Source: Schlesneria sp. (GTDB lineage: Bacteria; Planctomycetota; Planctomycetia; Planctomycetales; Planctomycetaceae). From it: 64,000 nucleotides of DNA. The notes beneath the pieces were generated by a model. It was given only the letters and a program-made list of their open reading frames with translations, was not told the DNA's origin and searched no databases. This document shows, piece by piece, positions 9,045-18,729 of this stretch (position 1 is its first letter; each line of letters starts with the position of its first letter). A program made the translations under genes and the position numbers. Where the stretch lies: contig JAQGHU010000019.1 in the NCBI GenBank assembly GCA_028291515.1, positions 1-64,000 on the forward strand, in the 5' to 3' direction.

Positions 9045-10493
9045 TCAAGCCAAAATGTTGCTGATCACATTCCCGCTGACATCCGTCAGCCGGAAGTCTC
9101 GGCCCTGGAACTTGTAGGTCAGGCGTTTGTGATCGATACCCAGTTGATGCAGAATCGTCGCATGCAAGTCATGCACATGCACGACATCGGTGACGGCGTT
9201 GTAACCGAAATCATCGGTCTGGCCGTGACTGATGCCTCCCTTGATCCCACCCCCGGCCATCCAGATTGAAAAGCCTTTGATATGGTGGTCGCGGCCATTT
9301 CCCTGGGCCATCGGCGTTCGACCGAACTCGCCGCCCCAGATCACCAGCGTCTCATCCAGCATGCCGCGTTGCTTGAGGTCCGCGATCAATGCCGCACACG
9401 GCGTGTCGACTTCCTTGGCGATCTGCGCGATCCCGTCGCGAACGCCGCCGTGATGATCCCAGTCGCGATGATAAAGCTGAATGAACCGCGCGCCGTGCTC
9501 GGCCAATCGTCGAGCCAGCAGGCAGTTCGCGTTCAATGACCCGTCCAATCCCGTGACACCGTAGGCGTCGAGAATGTGCTTCGGCTCCTTTGACAGGTCC
9601 ATCAATTCGGGGACACTCGCCTGCATCCGAAACGCCATCTCGTACTGATTGATGCGAGTGGCGATTTCGGGATCGTCGATGCTGGCATCCAATTGTCGAT
9701 TGAGCTGCGTCACCGCATCGACAACATCGCGCTGCTGATCGCGCGAGACTCCTGCCGGGTTGTTGATGTAGTAAACAGCGTCACCCTTGGAATTGAAGCG
9801 GACGCCCTGAAATCGGCTGGGCAGGAAACCGCTGTGCCACTGACGCGAGGCGATTGGCTGCTGCTGGCCGCTACGGCCCGTGGAAGTCAGCACGACATAA
9901 CCGGGAATGTCTTCGCAGTCGGCTCCCAATCCGTACCAGGCCCAGGACCCCATGCTGGGACGGCCCGAGATCGCGGTGCCGGTGTTCATAAACGTGTGAG
10001 CCGGGTCGTGATTGATCGCTTCGGTCACCAGCGAGCGGATGATGCACAGATCGTCTGCGACACTTCCCAGCTTGGGAAACTGATCGCAGATCTCCTGCCC
10101 CGACTTGCCGTACTTGGCAAACTTATGCTGTGGACCCAGGCACTTGAGCTGTTGCCCCTGCAATTGGGCGATCGGTTGCCCCTTCGTGATCGATTCCGGC
10201 ATCGGCTTGCCGTCTTGAGCGGCCAGTTCCGGTTTATAGTCCAGTGTCTCCAGGTGGCTGGGCCCGCCGGCCATGCACAGGTGAATGACTCGTTTTGCTT
10301 TCCTAGGAAAATGCAGTGGCGCAACGACACCTTGCTGGTAGTTCGCCGATTCTGCATCGGCCGCGGTCAATAATTTCGGGTTCAGTAGCGATGCCAGCGC
10401 CATCGCCCCCATGCCGCTGGTGGATCGCGTCAAAAACGACCGTCGCGACACTTCGCGCCGAGCGAATTCGTATTGTGAATCGAATGGGTTCAT
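9045..10493 (-). CDS. DUF1501 family exported protein (sulfatase/alkaline-phosphatase fold)
   Basis: 482 residues, full length for the family. A twin-arginine signal is visible (SRRSFLTRS, then a hydrophobic stretch MGAMALASLLNP). The body has the family landmarks: IHLCMAGGPSHLETLDYKPEL, the DHNPAH-like DPAHTFMNTGTAISGRPSMGSW, LLARRLAEHGARFIQLYHRDWDHHGG, and WGGEFGRTPMAQGNGRDHH, residues that in the alkaline-phosphatase superfamily bind metal. DUF1501 proteins are abundant in planctomycetes, often paired with DUF1549/DUF1553 cytochrome-type proteins, and are thought to act on sulfated or other polysaccharides. No such partner is adjacent here. The downstream end faces a strong palindrome. A second, divergent member lies at 28247-29614. 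Confidence 0.9.
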   Translation of the reverse strand: MNPFDSQYEFARREVSRRSFLTRSTSGMGAMALASLLNPKLLTAADAESANYQQGVVAPLHFPRKAKRVIHLCMAGGPSHLETLDYKPELAAQDGKPMPESITKGQPIAQLQGQQLKCLGPQHKFAKYGKSGQEICDQFPKLGSVADDLCIIRSLVTEAINHDPAHTFMNTGTAISGRPSMGSWAWYGLGADCEDIPGYVVLTSTGRSGQQQPIASRQWHSGFLPSRFQGVRFNSKGDAVYYINNPAGVSRDQQRDVVDAVTQLNRQLDASIDDPEIATRINQYEMAFRMQASVPELMDLSKEPKHILDAYGVTGLDGSLNANCLLARRLAEHGARFIQLYHRDWDHHGGVRDGIAQIAKEVDTPCAALIADLKQRGMLDETLVIWGGEFGRTPMAQGNGRDHHIKGFSIWMAGGGIKGGISHGQTDDFGYNAVTDVVHVHDLHATILHQLGIDHKRLTYKFQGRDFRLTDVSGNVISNILA

Positions 10494-10681
10494 GGCACAT
10501 CCCCGATCAATGTTTGCCGCGCCTCAGATCACGTACCATGCTGAAGCATTCGCCACGGCAGGTCAACGGAGCAGTTGTTCCAATCGTAGCCAAGGTCGCC
10601 AAGACCTTGGGCGAATGTCTTCGAAGTTGCTAGCCCATCGACTTAAGCTCAATCTCGTGGCAAGATTGGCGACGGTCCTGA

Positions 10682-11101
10682 ATGCTGACTTTGCGCGTCT
10701 GGAGAGCCGAATTGTTCGATCCCCTGAAATACGTTTCCGAAACCAGTCGACTACCGGTCGAAACATTCGACTGGGGAACGCTGCAGTGGCTGTGCAATGG
10801 TCGCCTCTTCCGAGGTGCTCAGCAGACTGTCGGCCTGTGCCATATCAAACCGGGCTGCCGGAACCAGCTCCACTATCATCCAAACTGCGAAGAGGTGTTG
10901 CATCTGCTCGCCGGGACCGGGCAACACAGTTTCGAAGACGACACGATCGAATTGCGGCCCGGAATGACGTTGAGGATTCCGCTCGGCGTCACCCACAATT
11001 TGGCGAATACCGGCACCGAGACGCTCGTCTGTCTGATCTCATTTAATACCGGAAAACGCGAGACAGTATTTATTGAGGCACTATCGGAGAACGAAAACTG
11101 A
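10682..11101 (+). CDS. Cupin-fold protein
   Basis: 139 residues, a single conserved double-stranded beta-helix (cupin_2). Motif 1 is seen as HYHPNCEEVLHLLAGTG and motif 2 as PLGVTHNLANTG, giving three His and a Glu as potential metal ligands. Such single-domain cupins are sugar isomerases, dioxygenase-like enzymes or ligand sensors; nothing in the context selects one. The start at 10682 has only a weak ribosome-binding site. It is convergent with rsgA, with 41 bases between them. Confidence 0.75.
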   Translation: MLTLRVWRAELFDPLKYVSETSRLPVETFDWGTLQWLCNGRLFRGAQQTVGLCHIKPGCRNQLHYHPNCEEVLHLLAGTGQHSFEDDTIELRPGMTLRIPLGVTHNLANTGTETLVCLISFNTGKRETVFIEALSENEN

Positions 11102-11142
11102 GTTCGCCGACTGCTCGTGTCGATGTTCAGGCGGTGAAACGA

Positions 11143-12288
11143 TCATCCCGCGTCGTCCACGATCATCCGCAGGTAACTCTCATAACGCGTCGGCGAGATC
11201 ATGTCGTGTTTTAATGCCAACCGCACGGCGCAGCCTTCTTCGTGAACATGCAGGCAGTCGGGATACTTACAGCGTGGGACAAACGGCCGAAACTCGGTGA
11301 AGTAGCCTTCGACTTCGACCGGTTGCACATCCCACAGTTCCAGCTGGCGGATTCCGGGAGTATCAACAACCCAGCCGCCCGTGTTCAACTCCAGCAGTTC
11401 CGAATACCGCGTGGTATGCCGGCCCTTCTGGGTGACCTGGCTCACTTCGCCGACCCGTAATGCCAGACCCGGCTGCAGCGAGTTCAGCAGCGACGATTTG
11501 CCGACGCCGCTTTGCCCTGTAAATACGGTCTGGTGTCCGTGCAGTTGCCGACGCAGACAAGGCATCCCCTGGCCAGTGGTCACACTGGTCGTGATGATCG
11601 TGCAGCCGAGACGAGCGTACATCCCGATCAATGGCTGCAAGTCAGCCACGTCGATCAGGTCACACTTATTGATCACGATGACTGGCGCGACTTCTCCCTT
11701 CGCAGCACTGACCAGGAATCGATCGATCAGGGCCGGCTTGAGCGGAGGATCATTCGCCGAAGCGATAATCGCCACTTGCGAGACGTTCGCGACCAGGATG
11801 TGCTGCTTGTACTGGTGTCCACGGGCAAGCACCCCCTGTCGAGGTTCCACTCGCTCAATCACGCCAAACTCGTCATCTTGTGGCCGGAACAGCACATGGT
11901 CACCGGCAACCACGGCATTCCGGGATTCGCGAGCGACTGTGCGGACCACTCGACGAACCGTGCATTCATAGCGGCGACCCGCTTCGACCTGTCCGGCATC
12001 CGCCTGGACGATGCACTGCGTCGACCCGATCGCCGCCAACACGCGTCCGCGTCGACACAGCGTTTCGTCGACATCAATGACGACGTTTTCTCCTTCGAGA
12101 TGCGCCCCAACGATTGTTCGCTTGCGAGTCTGATCACCCTTGCCGGAGACGCGTTGGCCGCGATCCAGATTGTCGACATCGACCCCTTCGGAATGGACAG
12201 CGCGCGTAATGTCGTTTCGCCGCGCGGTATTGTTGCGGTTCTTGCGAAAGTCGACTCGTAGTTTGCTCTTGGCCTGTTTCTTGGGCAC
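11143..12288 (-). CDS. rsgA: Ribosome small-subunit-dependent GTPase A
   Basis: RsgA/YjeQ releases assembly factors from the 30S subunit late in ribosome maturation. The circularly permuted GTPase order is clear: G4 INKCD comes first, then G1 GQSGVGKSSLLN, then G2/G3 with DTPGIRQLELW. An OB-fold lies before them (GRVLAAIGSTQCIVQA to DHVLFRPQDDEFGVIERVEPRQGVL), and the C-terminal zinc site is CKYPDCLHVHEEGC. The 381-residue frame is slightly longer than usual at the N-terminus, a basic, poorly conserved extension of about 80 residues starting at a GTG. A later start is possible. Confidence 0.93.
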   Translation of the reverse strand: MPKKQAKSKLRVDFRKNRNNTARRNDITRAVHSEGVDVDNLDRGQRVSGKGDQTRKRTIVGAHLEGENVVIDVDETLCRRGRVLAAIGSTQCIVQADAGQVEAGRRYECTVRRVVRTVARESRNAVVAGDHVLFRPQDDEFGVIERVEPRQGVLARGHQYKQHILVANVSQVAIIASANDPPLKPALIDRFLVSAAKGEVAPVIVINKCDLIDVADLQPLIGMYARLGCTIITTSVTTGQGMPCLRRQLHGHQTVFTGQSGVGKSSLLNSLQPGLALRVGEVSQVTQKGRHTTRYSELLELNTGGWVVDTPGIRQLELWDVQPVEVEGYFTEFRPFVPRCKYPDCLHVHEEGCAVRLALKHDMISPTRYESYLRMIVDDAG

Positions 12289-12466
12289 GTTCGGATGTTG
12301 CTCTGACGGATCGAAAAGACGTTGCGAGACACCGTCATCATACAGCCCGCGACACGCTCTGTCGTTTGATCAGCATCGACCGTTGCTATTCCACACGAAA
12401 CAAGCTTGGCCTGGGGTGCAGCCTTTCACATGGCCATATTTTTTGCGGTTGGGATTTTCTCCGTTT

Positions 12467-12516
12467 AATCTGCGTCATCTGCGGATCAAGATTCTTGTCC
12501 GCAGATGACGCAGATT
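12467..12516. repeat. Dispersed hairpin repeat, copy 1
   Basis: Perfect 19-bp inverted repeat (12467-12485 and 12498-12516) around TCAAGATTCTTG. It lies in the 277-base gap between two leftward genes (rsgA and the gene ending at 12566), upstream of rsgA. A second copy, with the same centre, the same right arm and the tail AGATTGAAGAC, is at 39310-39364, also next to the 3' end of a leftward gene. Could act as a terminator or REP-type element. Confidence 0.85.
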
Positions 12517-12565
12517 TCATAGATTGAAGACAGAGAACTGCGCGCACAATTAGATCAACAACGAT

Positions 12566-14599
12566 TCACTTGCCAGAACCGGCCGACAAGCGATGGATTC
12601 CCTTGCCGTTGCCGGCCGCGCTCAGTAAGTAGATCTCGCCCTGTTCGTCTTCACCGAAGGACATTGCAGCCGGATGGCGATCACCAATCTGCTGATTCGC
12701 GGTCACTCGACCCTTCCGAGCGTCATAGCGCAGCGCCCAGACCTTCGTCGAAACGTAGTCGGAATAGATGTAGGCTCCGTTTAAGCTGGGAATCTGCTTG
12801 CCGCGGTAGACGTAGCCGCCGGTGATCGAACGGCCGACATCGTGGTGGTATTCCCAGATCGGCTCGATCAGATCCTTGTGAACGTCGATCCCTTTGCGAC
12901 TGAAGGGATGGAACGCTTCCCGCAGGTTCCAACCGTAGTTGCCACCCTTCTTGATCAGCACGATTTCTTCAAAGATGTTCTGACCCACTTCACCGCCCCA
13001 CAGGTCACCTGTCTTGCGATCGAAACTCATTCGCCAGACGTTCCGCAGGCCGTAGGCCCAGATCTCCGGCAATGCGTCGCTTTGCGAGACGAATGGATTG
13101 TCCTTGGGGATCGCGTACTTCTTTCCGTCCGACTTGTGATCAACATCGATTCGCAGGACTTTGCCGAGCAACGTCGACATCTTCTGGCCGTTTTCGTGTG
13201 GATCATTCGCCGCCCCACCATCACCGTGCGAGATGTACAGATAGCCGTCGGGACCAAACGTGATGCAACCGCCGTCATGATTCCAAAACGGCTTCTCGAA
13301 GCGGATCAGTTCTTCTTCGGAGGCAGGATCGCCAACCGACTTGTCGACCCCTTTGGTGCGGATTCGCGACAGCACGTTGGCCATCTTGGCCTTCACGTCG
13401 GTGTAGAAGACGAAGATCTCGCCGTTCTCTTTGAACTTGGGATGGAGTGCAAAACCCAGAAAACCTTCTTCGTTCTGCTTGTCGTTGTAGCGCACCCGTG
13501 ACGAGAGATCGAGGAAGACTTTGGTCTTGGTCGCCTTATCGTCGTTCTCGAAGACATGAATGACACCTTGCTGTGTGGCGACGAAGATTCGATTCGAACC
13601 ATCGTTGGCATGTGTCAACACGATCGGTCGCAGGGCGTTGACCTGACCCTTTTCGCTGCCATCATCCCAACCGGTCCACTTCAAGTCGGGGAACGCGGTT
13701 TTGAATTCGAGCTTCAGCGGTGACTCGTCGACTTCCCAACCCGGAATCTTGGTCGAGAGCGAAGTCAGCGTTCCCGCTTTCATATCGAGAATGAACAACT
13801 GGCTACCATCGGATGACAGGCAGCAGTCGGCTGCCGATTCCAAACCTTCGCCCATCAGAATCGGAGCGACACCCGGCTGTGGAATCCCAAAGATCTTGCC
13901 GGTCTTCCAGCAGGTGATGAACAGATGCCCAAAATTGTCCCAGATCAATCCATCTGCGCCATCCATCCCTTCGGCGACTTTAGCAGCGGTGCGGTCTGAT
14001 GTCCGAACGCGAAACAAGTTGCCGGTCCCGAAGTCGGCGACCAGAATGCTGTCGCCTCCGTCAAAGGCGACTCCGTTAGGAGTGTGGAGTTCGGGAATGG
14101 TCTCGGTATCGGCGAGTGTGTCGATCTTGTTGAGTCGCACGTCGATCCGATAGACGGCTCCTCCTTTGCCCATCCGATCTCCCGAATCACTGACCAGGAA
14201 AATCCCAGCTCCCGAATCGATGGCGAGATCGTTCAAGAACAACGGGGGCTTCGGAAACATCTCCGGCGGAGCATAAACGCTGGTCTTGCCACTCGCATCG
14301 ATCTTCAAGACTTTCGTTTTATCGGTCACGTAGAGGTGATCCTTGAAGTAGACGAGCCCCTTGGGGTCATCCAGCTTGTCGGCGAACGTCTGCGTCTTGC
14401 CGTCTTTGAGCACGGTGATCTTGCCGTCACCATCTTTGCCGGGCTCGCCCATTTCCGAGATGTAGAGCGCCCCGTTCGGTCCGTAGCAAACGGATTCCGG
14501 ATAGGTGAGTGAACCGACAATCTTCTTCGGAGTTTCAGCCGCCACCAGTGGCGATGCCAGGCCAAGGCCCAGCAGAATGAATGACCAAACACGACTCAT
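12566..14599 (-). CDS. Exported PQQ-type sugar dehydrogenase-like protein with SMP-30-like propeller
   Basis: 677 residues with a cleavable signal peptide (MSRVWSFILLGLGLASPLVAAE). Residues about 25-300 are an SMP-30/gluconolactonase- or NHL-like beta-propeller (PESVCYGPNGALYISEMGEPG, DPKGLVYFKDHLYVTD, TPNGVAFDGGDSILVADFGTG). Residues about 325-670 match the glucose/sorbosone dehydrogenase fold: LRPIVLTHANDGSNRIFVATQQG, ALHPKFKENGEIFVFYT, FNHDGG-like WNHDGGCITFGPDGYLYISHGDGG and GLRNVWRMSFDRKTGDLWGGEVGQN. The family uses PQQ to oxidise sugars in the periplasm. Two propellers in one chain would allow oxidation and lactone handling together, which is an inference. A single cytochrome domain, seen in some relatives, is absent. 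Confidence 0.85.
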   Translation of the reverse strand: MSRVWSFILLGLGLASPLVAAETPKKIVGSLTYPESVCYGPNGALYISEMGEPGKDGDGKITVLKDGKTQTFADKLDDPKGLVYFKDHLYVTDKTKVLKIDASGKTSVYAPPEMFPKPPLFLNDLAIDSGAGIFLVSDSGDRMGKGGAVYRIDVRLNKIDTLADTETIPELHTPNGVAFDGGDSILVADFGTGNLFRVRTSDRTAAKVAEGMDGADGLIWDNFGHLFITCWKTGKIFGIPQPGVAPILMGEGLESAADCCLSSDGSQLFILDMKAGTLTSLSTKIPGWEVDESPLKLEFKTAFPDLKWTGWDDGSEKGQVNALRPIVLTHANDGSNRIFVATQQGVIHVFENDDKATKTKVFLDLSSRVRYNDKQNEEGFLGFALHPKFKENGEIFVFYTDVKAKMANVLSRIRTKGVDKSVGDPASEEELIRFEKPFWNHDGGCITFGPDGYLYISHGDGGAANDPHENGQKMSTLLGKVLRIDVDHKSDGKKYAIPKDNPFVSQSDALPEIWAYGLRNVWRMSFDRKTGDLWGGEVGQNIFEEIVLIKKGGNYGWNLREAFHPFSRKGIDVHKDLIEPIWEYHHDVGRSITGGYVYRGKQIPSLNGAYIYSDYVSTKVWALRYDARKGRVTANQQIGDRHPAAMSFGEDEQGEIYLLSAAGNGKGIHRLSAGSGK

Positions 14600-14938
14600 G
14601 ACAGATCCTTCTTCGATGCGATGATCTTGGGAAATGGTGGCCAGTAGAGTGCGGAGTGTATCTGTCAGGGGGGCTCATTCCAAGTTGCGGGGGAAGAGAG
14701 GAGAATGCAAATTGCGAATTGCAAAATGTAAATTTCAAATTGAAAGAGAGGATGATTCGGACCGCACTTGAGATTTGTTTCGTGGCAACGGCGTCTTGCA
14801 GTCTGGCGTCGATCGCTGACGTTTGTCAGACTGATTTCGACTGCGTTGCTGTCAGACTGTACACGTCGAGCGGTCAAGCACGCGATCGATACCAGCGGGC
14901 ACCGGTTTATTCCCAACTCTCTTGAAGGAAACTGAACG
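14600..14938. promoter_or_regulatory. Divergent intergenic region with a 10-base direct repeat
   Basis: About 340 bases between two divergent genes. TGTCAGACTG occurs at 14824-14833 and again at 14850-14859, 26 bases apart, about 80-110 bases before the HMA-protein start: a plausible pair of regulator sites. Further left (14706-14745) is an AT-rich stretch of repeated AAATTGC/AAATTTC-like words. Nothing else was recognised. Confidence 0.4.
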
Positions 14939-15463
14939 ATGAACGGTCTGAAATCTTCGCTGGCGGCATTCGTATTTGTGGGGGCCATTGCAGGCCAGGC
15001 CTTCGCTGATGTCCAGGTGGAATTGAAAAAGACGCACGTCTGTTGCGGACAGTGCGAGAAAGCTGTTGCTAAGGTTCTGGATGCCGAAGGCGTCAAAGGC
15101 GCCGCCAGCAAGACAGACGGCACGGTGAAGTTCACCGCGTCGGATGCGAAGACGGCTCAGAAGGTCCTCGACAGTCTAGCTGCGGCGGGCTTTCATGGCG
15201 TCGTCGACAATAAGGACTTGACCGTCAAGGACGACAGCGGTGCGAAGGAAGGCAAAGTCACCACCCTGGCGTTGAAAGGTGTGCACAACTGCTGCGGACA
15301 GTGCAACAACACCATCAAGAAAGCCATCAAAGCCGTCGACGGAGTTGAGTCCGAAGACGCCAAGCCCAATGCCGAAACCATCACCATCAAGGGTAACTTC
15401 GACGGCAAAGCGCTGATCAAGGCCCTGAACGACGCCGGCTTCCACGCCACTGTTGAGAAGTAA
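14939..15463 (+). CDS. Exported protein with two heavy-metal-associated (HMA) domains
   Basis: 174 residues. The signal peptide (LAAFVFVGAIAGQAFA) predicts export. Two ferredoxin-like HMA repeats follow, at about 26-92 and 106-172. Each has the unusual metal-loop HxCCGQC (Cys 35/36/39 and Cys 118/119/122) in place of the common MxCxxC, and each ends with an AAGFH or DAGFH motif. A periplasmic copper- or heavy-metal-binding or relay role follows from the family; the CCGQC variant could change metal preference. A good AAGGAA ribosome site precedes the start. No P-type ATPase or metal regulator is adjacent. Confidence 0.85.
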   Translation: MNGLKSSLAAFVFVGAIAGQAFADVQVELKKTHVCCGQCEKAVAKVLDAEGVKGAASKTDGTVKFTASDAKTAQKVLDSLAAAGFHGVVDNKDLTVKDDSGAKEGKVTTLALKGVHNCCGQCNNTIKKAIKAVDGVESEDAKPNAETITIKGNFDGKALIKALNDAGFHATVEK

Positions 15464-15545
15464 TCAAAGTATCCTCTGAGCGGGGGGCGTGAGCCCCCTG
15501 GCCGTATTCACTCAGACGCAATTCTTCTGATGGAGTCTTCAATCC

Positions 15546-16952
15546 GTGTCTGATCAGCCCGAAAAAGAAACTGCGGCCCTGAGCGTGTGGGATGCCGTCA
15601 GTCTGATCATCGGGATCGTGATCGGCACGACAGTCTTCAAGATGTCGGGGACGATCTTCGCGAATGTTCCCGACCCCTGGACGGGCCTCGGACTGTGGTT
15701 GATCTGCGGCGGGCTGTCGTTCGTCGGAGCCCTCTGCTACGCGGAACTCGCCACCACCTATCCGCGTCTCGGCGGCGAATACAATTATCTGACTCGAGCA
15801 TTTGGCCCGTCGATCGGCTTCCTGTTTGGCTGGTCGCAACTGGCGATCATTCAAACCGGCAGCATTGGAGCGTTGTCGTACGTCTTCGCCGAGTACGCCG
15901 TCAAAGTTTTCGGCGTTGATGAGAAACTGGTCGTCTGGTTCGCAATTGCCGCAGTCGCAGGCCTGACGGCTTTGAACTGCCTGGGGATTCATTCGGGCAA
16001 GTGGACTCAAAATTTGCTGTCGGCTTCGAAGACCCTGGGGATCGTCATGCTGATTGTGGGGGGGCTGAGTGCCAGCGGCTCGGCTTCACTGGTCGTGGAA
16101 CGTCCGGTAGAAGGACCAGGACTGTCGCTGGCGATGATCCTGATTCTGTACGCCTACGGCGGTTGGAACGATGCCGCCTTCGTCGCCGCCGATGTGCGTG
16201 ATCGGCAGCGAAACATTCCCCGAGCTTTACTCTTGGGAATCGGAATCATTTCGGCTTGCTACGTCCTGATCAACGCGGCCTATCTGGCAACACTCGGCTT
16301 TGAAGGTCTGCGAGCATCACACCAGCCTGCAAGCGACGCCATGAAGAAGGTGTTCGGGTCGTTCGGGGAACGGGCCATCAGTGTGTTGGTGATGGTGTCG
16401 GCTCTGGGGAGCGTCAACGGTCTGGTCTTCTCCGTCTCTCGACTACATGCCACAGTTGGGGCCGATCATCGAGTCTTCTCACTGCTGGGGCGATGGTCCA
16501 CCTGGTCGAAGGCACCAGTCTGGTCGCTGCTGGTTCAAGGCGGGATTGCGTCGGCCATGATCTTTTGCGTAGGGACCGATGCCGGTCGCAAAGCGGTCGA
16601 CGCGGGACTTACTGCCATCCACGCGTCTCCAGTCCCCTGGGGCCAATATTATGGCGGGTTCGAAACTCTGTATGCGGCCTCCGCTCCGATCTTCTGGTTG
16701 TTCTTCCTGACGACGGGCATCGCGTACTTTGTGCTGCGAGTGAAAGATCCGCAGATCGAACGGCCGTTTCGAGCCCCCTTCTTTCCGTTGTGTCCCCTGC
16801 TTTTCTGCGGCATGTGCGGTTTCGGATTGTTTTCGGCCACGATGTATGCCAAGCCGTTGCTGCCGTTAATCGCTGTTCCCTTTCTGATCGGCGTACCGTT
16901 GTACTTCGTCAGTGAACGATTTCAGCCCCATTCATCGTCCCGAACGAAATAG
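15546..16952 (+). CDS. APC-family amino acid permease
   Basis: 468 residues with about 12 transmembrane helices. Helix 1 has the family substrate-binding sequence GIVIGTTVFKMSG, followed by a PRLGGEYNYLTRAFG segment typical of the APC superfamily (LAT/YfnA-like group). Helix 6 includes ILYAYGGWNDAAFVAADVRD. It imports or exchanges amino acids across the inner membrane; the substrate cannot be told. It starts at a GTG (15546) preceded by ATGGAG. It follows the HMA gene by 82 bases with no visible functional link. Confidence 0.88.
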   Translation: MSDQPEKETAALSVWDAVSLIIGIVIGTTVFKMSGTIFANVPDPWTGLGLWLICGGLSFVGALCYAELATTYPRLGGEYNYLTRAFGPSIGFLFGWSQLAIIQTGSIGALSYVFAEYAVKVFGVDEKLVVWFAIAAVAGLTALNCLGIHSGKWTQNLLSASKTLGIVMLIVGGLSASGSASLVVERPVEGPGLSLAMILILYAYGGWNDAAFVAADVRDRQRNIPRALLLGIGIISACYVLINAAYLATLGFEGLRASHQPASDAMKKVFGSFGERAISVLVMVSALGSVNGLVFSVSRLHATVGADHRVFSLLGRWSTWSKAPVWSLLVQGGIASAMIFCVGTDAGRKAVDAGLTAIHASPVPWGQYYGGFETLYAASAPIFWLFFLTTGIAYFVLRVKDPQIERPFRAPFFPLCPLLFCGMCGFGLFSATMYAKPLLPLIAVPFLIGVPLYFVSERFQPHSSSRTK

Positions 16953-17163
16953 CGCGCAGTTTTCATGATCCGGAATGTCCAGTCACCGTTTTGACGTAGA
17001 TCACACGGAAGTTTATCGTGGCTCGCACCCACACTCCTGAGTCATCAACGGTACAGTACCGAGCCAACGCTTCCTGACAGACAACCGGGGCCACTTCAGT
17101 GTTGATCGAGGCTGCCAGACTCCGAACCGACTGCCAACGTAAGATCCTCTCAGGAGATCTCGC

Positions 17164-18729
17164 GTGAAGCAGCGCATTGCGAACTGCCCGGCCTGTGGTG
17201 CTCCGATTGAGTTTCAACTGAGCACCGCGCTCGTCACGGTCTGCGGCTTCTGTCACTCGGTCGTCGCCCGCACCGACAAAAAGCTGGAAGACCTCGGCAA
17301 GGTCGCCGACCTGTTCGAGACCAATTCCCCGGTCAAGAAGGGGATGACTGGAACGTTCGAGAAGAAGAGCTTCGACGTTGTTGGTCGAGTTCAGTATCAA
17401 CACCCCGCCGGCGGAGTCTGGGACGAGTTCTATTTGAAGTTTCCCGGTGATCGCGTCCGGTGGCTCGCGTACGCTCAAGGCAAATTCTACCTGACGACGG
17501 AAAAGCGACTCACCGACACCTCGCAGATCCCCGACTTCGAATCGATGACCCCCGGCCATCGTCTGAACCTGCCCGACGGCAAGTCGCTCGTCGTGGCGGA
17601 ATCGGGGACCGCGACCGCTCGATCCGCTGATGGCGACATTCCGTGGGCGTTCCATCCGAATGCCGCACATCGTTTCGTCGATCTGCACGGACCCGACAGC
17701 GAGTTCGCGACACTGGAATACGATGCCGACGGTCCGCATCTGTTCCTGGGTCGCGAAATCGCTGTCGACGATTTGAAGCTGACGGGTGACTCGTGGCAGT
17801 TTGAACAACCGCCGTCAGCGAACGTCGGTGTGTTGCAATTGAGTTGCCCGCAATGCGGTAGCCCACTCACGCTGCATGCCCCGGATGAAACACTACGAGT
17901 CTGCTGCCCCAGTTGTAAATCGCTGCTCGATTGTCAGCAGGGCAAGCTGGAATACCTGCAGACGCTGACGATGAAACAGGGCGAGAAGCCGCTGATTCCG
18001 CTCGGCGCTGTCGGCCATTTGAATGGCGTTGAAGTCACCGTCATCGGATACATGGTCCGATACGTCGTCTACGACGGCAAGAAGTTTCCTTGGTCCGAAT
18101 ACCTGTTGCACAATCCGAAGATCGGGTTTCGTTGGCTGGTCCTCAGCAGTGGCCACTGGAGTTTCGTCGAAGCGATTCCCGTCTCCAGTGTTGTCGAGCA
18201 AACGAACTCGGTCGTCTACGAAGGCGAGACCTTCAAGCTGTTCGATCGCGGGACCGCGTTTGTGCAGTACGTGGCGGGTGAATTTTACTGGCGAGTCACC
18301 ATCGAAGAGCAAGTCGTGTCGACGGACTTCATCGCGCCTCCGCGCATGATTTCTTATGAGGCCTCTGTCAATGACGCCGGCAGCGAACTGAATATTTCGC
18401 TTGGCACTTACTTGCCCAAAGAAGCCGTCGAAGTGGCGTTCGGGGTGAAAGATCTGCCCACGCCATGGGGAGTCGGCGCGATTCAGCCAGCCCCTCCACC
18501 TCCCAAAGACATCTACATCATGTGGGGGGTGTTTGTGGTGATCCTGATCTGGCTGAACGTGATGTTCCTGTCAAAGTTGGTCACGACCCCGGTCAACCAA
18601 TTCCATTTCTATGTCGCTTTGGTGATCTTGTCACTATGGCCACTGCTGACGATGCTCGGTCGACGACAATTCGAAGTCGAACGCTGGAAACAGAGTGATT
18701 TCAATCCTTATCAAAGATCTGACGAATGA
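17164..18729 (+). CDS. DUF4178 protein with two zinc ribbons and C-terminal membrane helices
   Basis: 521 residues, first gene of a five-gene operon. Start GTG 17164 has a strong AGGAG site. Two Cys4 ribbons are visible, CPACGAPIEF...CGFCHSVV near the N-terminus and CPQCGSPLTL...CCPSCKSLL near residue 230, each followed by a DUF4178 beta-rich unit (for example GVWDEFYLKFPGDRVRWLAYAQGKFYLT and YPLL-type KKFPWSEYLLHNPKIGFRWLVLSSGHWSF). Two transmembrane helices follow near the C-terminus (about 453-478 and 485-505). DUF4178 genes co-occur with DUF350 and spermidine-synthase genes in many bacteria and in a mycobacterial cluster. The proposed setting is membrane-associated polyamine metabolism or envelope stress; the biochemical role is unknown. 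It overlaps the next gene by four bases. Confidence 0.88.
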   Translation: MKQRIANCPACGAPIEFQLSTALVTVCGFCHSVVARTDKKLEDLGKVADLFETNSPVKKGMTGTFEKKSFDVVGRVQYQHPAGGVWDEFYLKFPGDRVRWLAYAQGKFYLTTEKRLTDTSQIPDFESMTPGHRLNLPDGKSLVVAESGTATARSADGDIPWAFHPNAAHRFVDLHGPDSEFATLEYDADGPHLFLGREIAVDDLKLTGDSWQFEQPPSANVGVLQLSCPQCGSPLTLHAPDETLRVCCPSCKSLLDCQQGKLEYLQTLTMKQGEKPLIPLGAVGHLNGVEVTVIGYMVRYVVYDGKKFPWSEYLLHNPKIGFRWLVLSSGHWSFVEAIPVSSVVEQTNSVVYEGETFKLFDRGTAFVQYVAGEFYWRVTIEEQVVSTDFIAPPRMISYEASVNDAGSELNISLGTYLPKEAVEVAFGVKDLPTPWGVGAIQPAPPPPKDIYIMWGVFVVILIWLNVMFLSKLVTTPVNQFHFYVALVILSLWPLLTMLGRRQFEVERWKQSDFNPYQRSDE

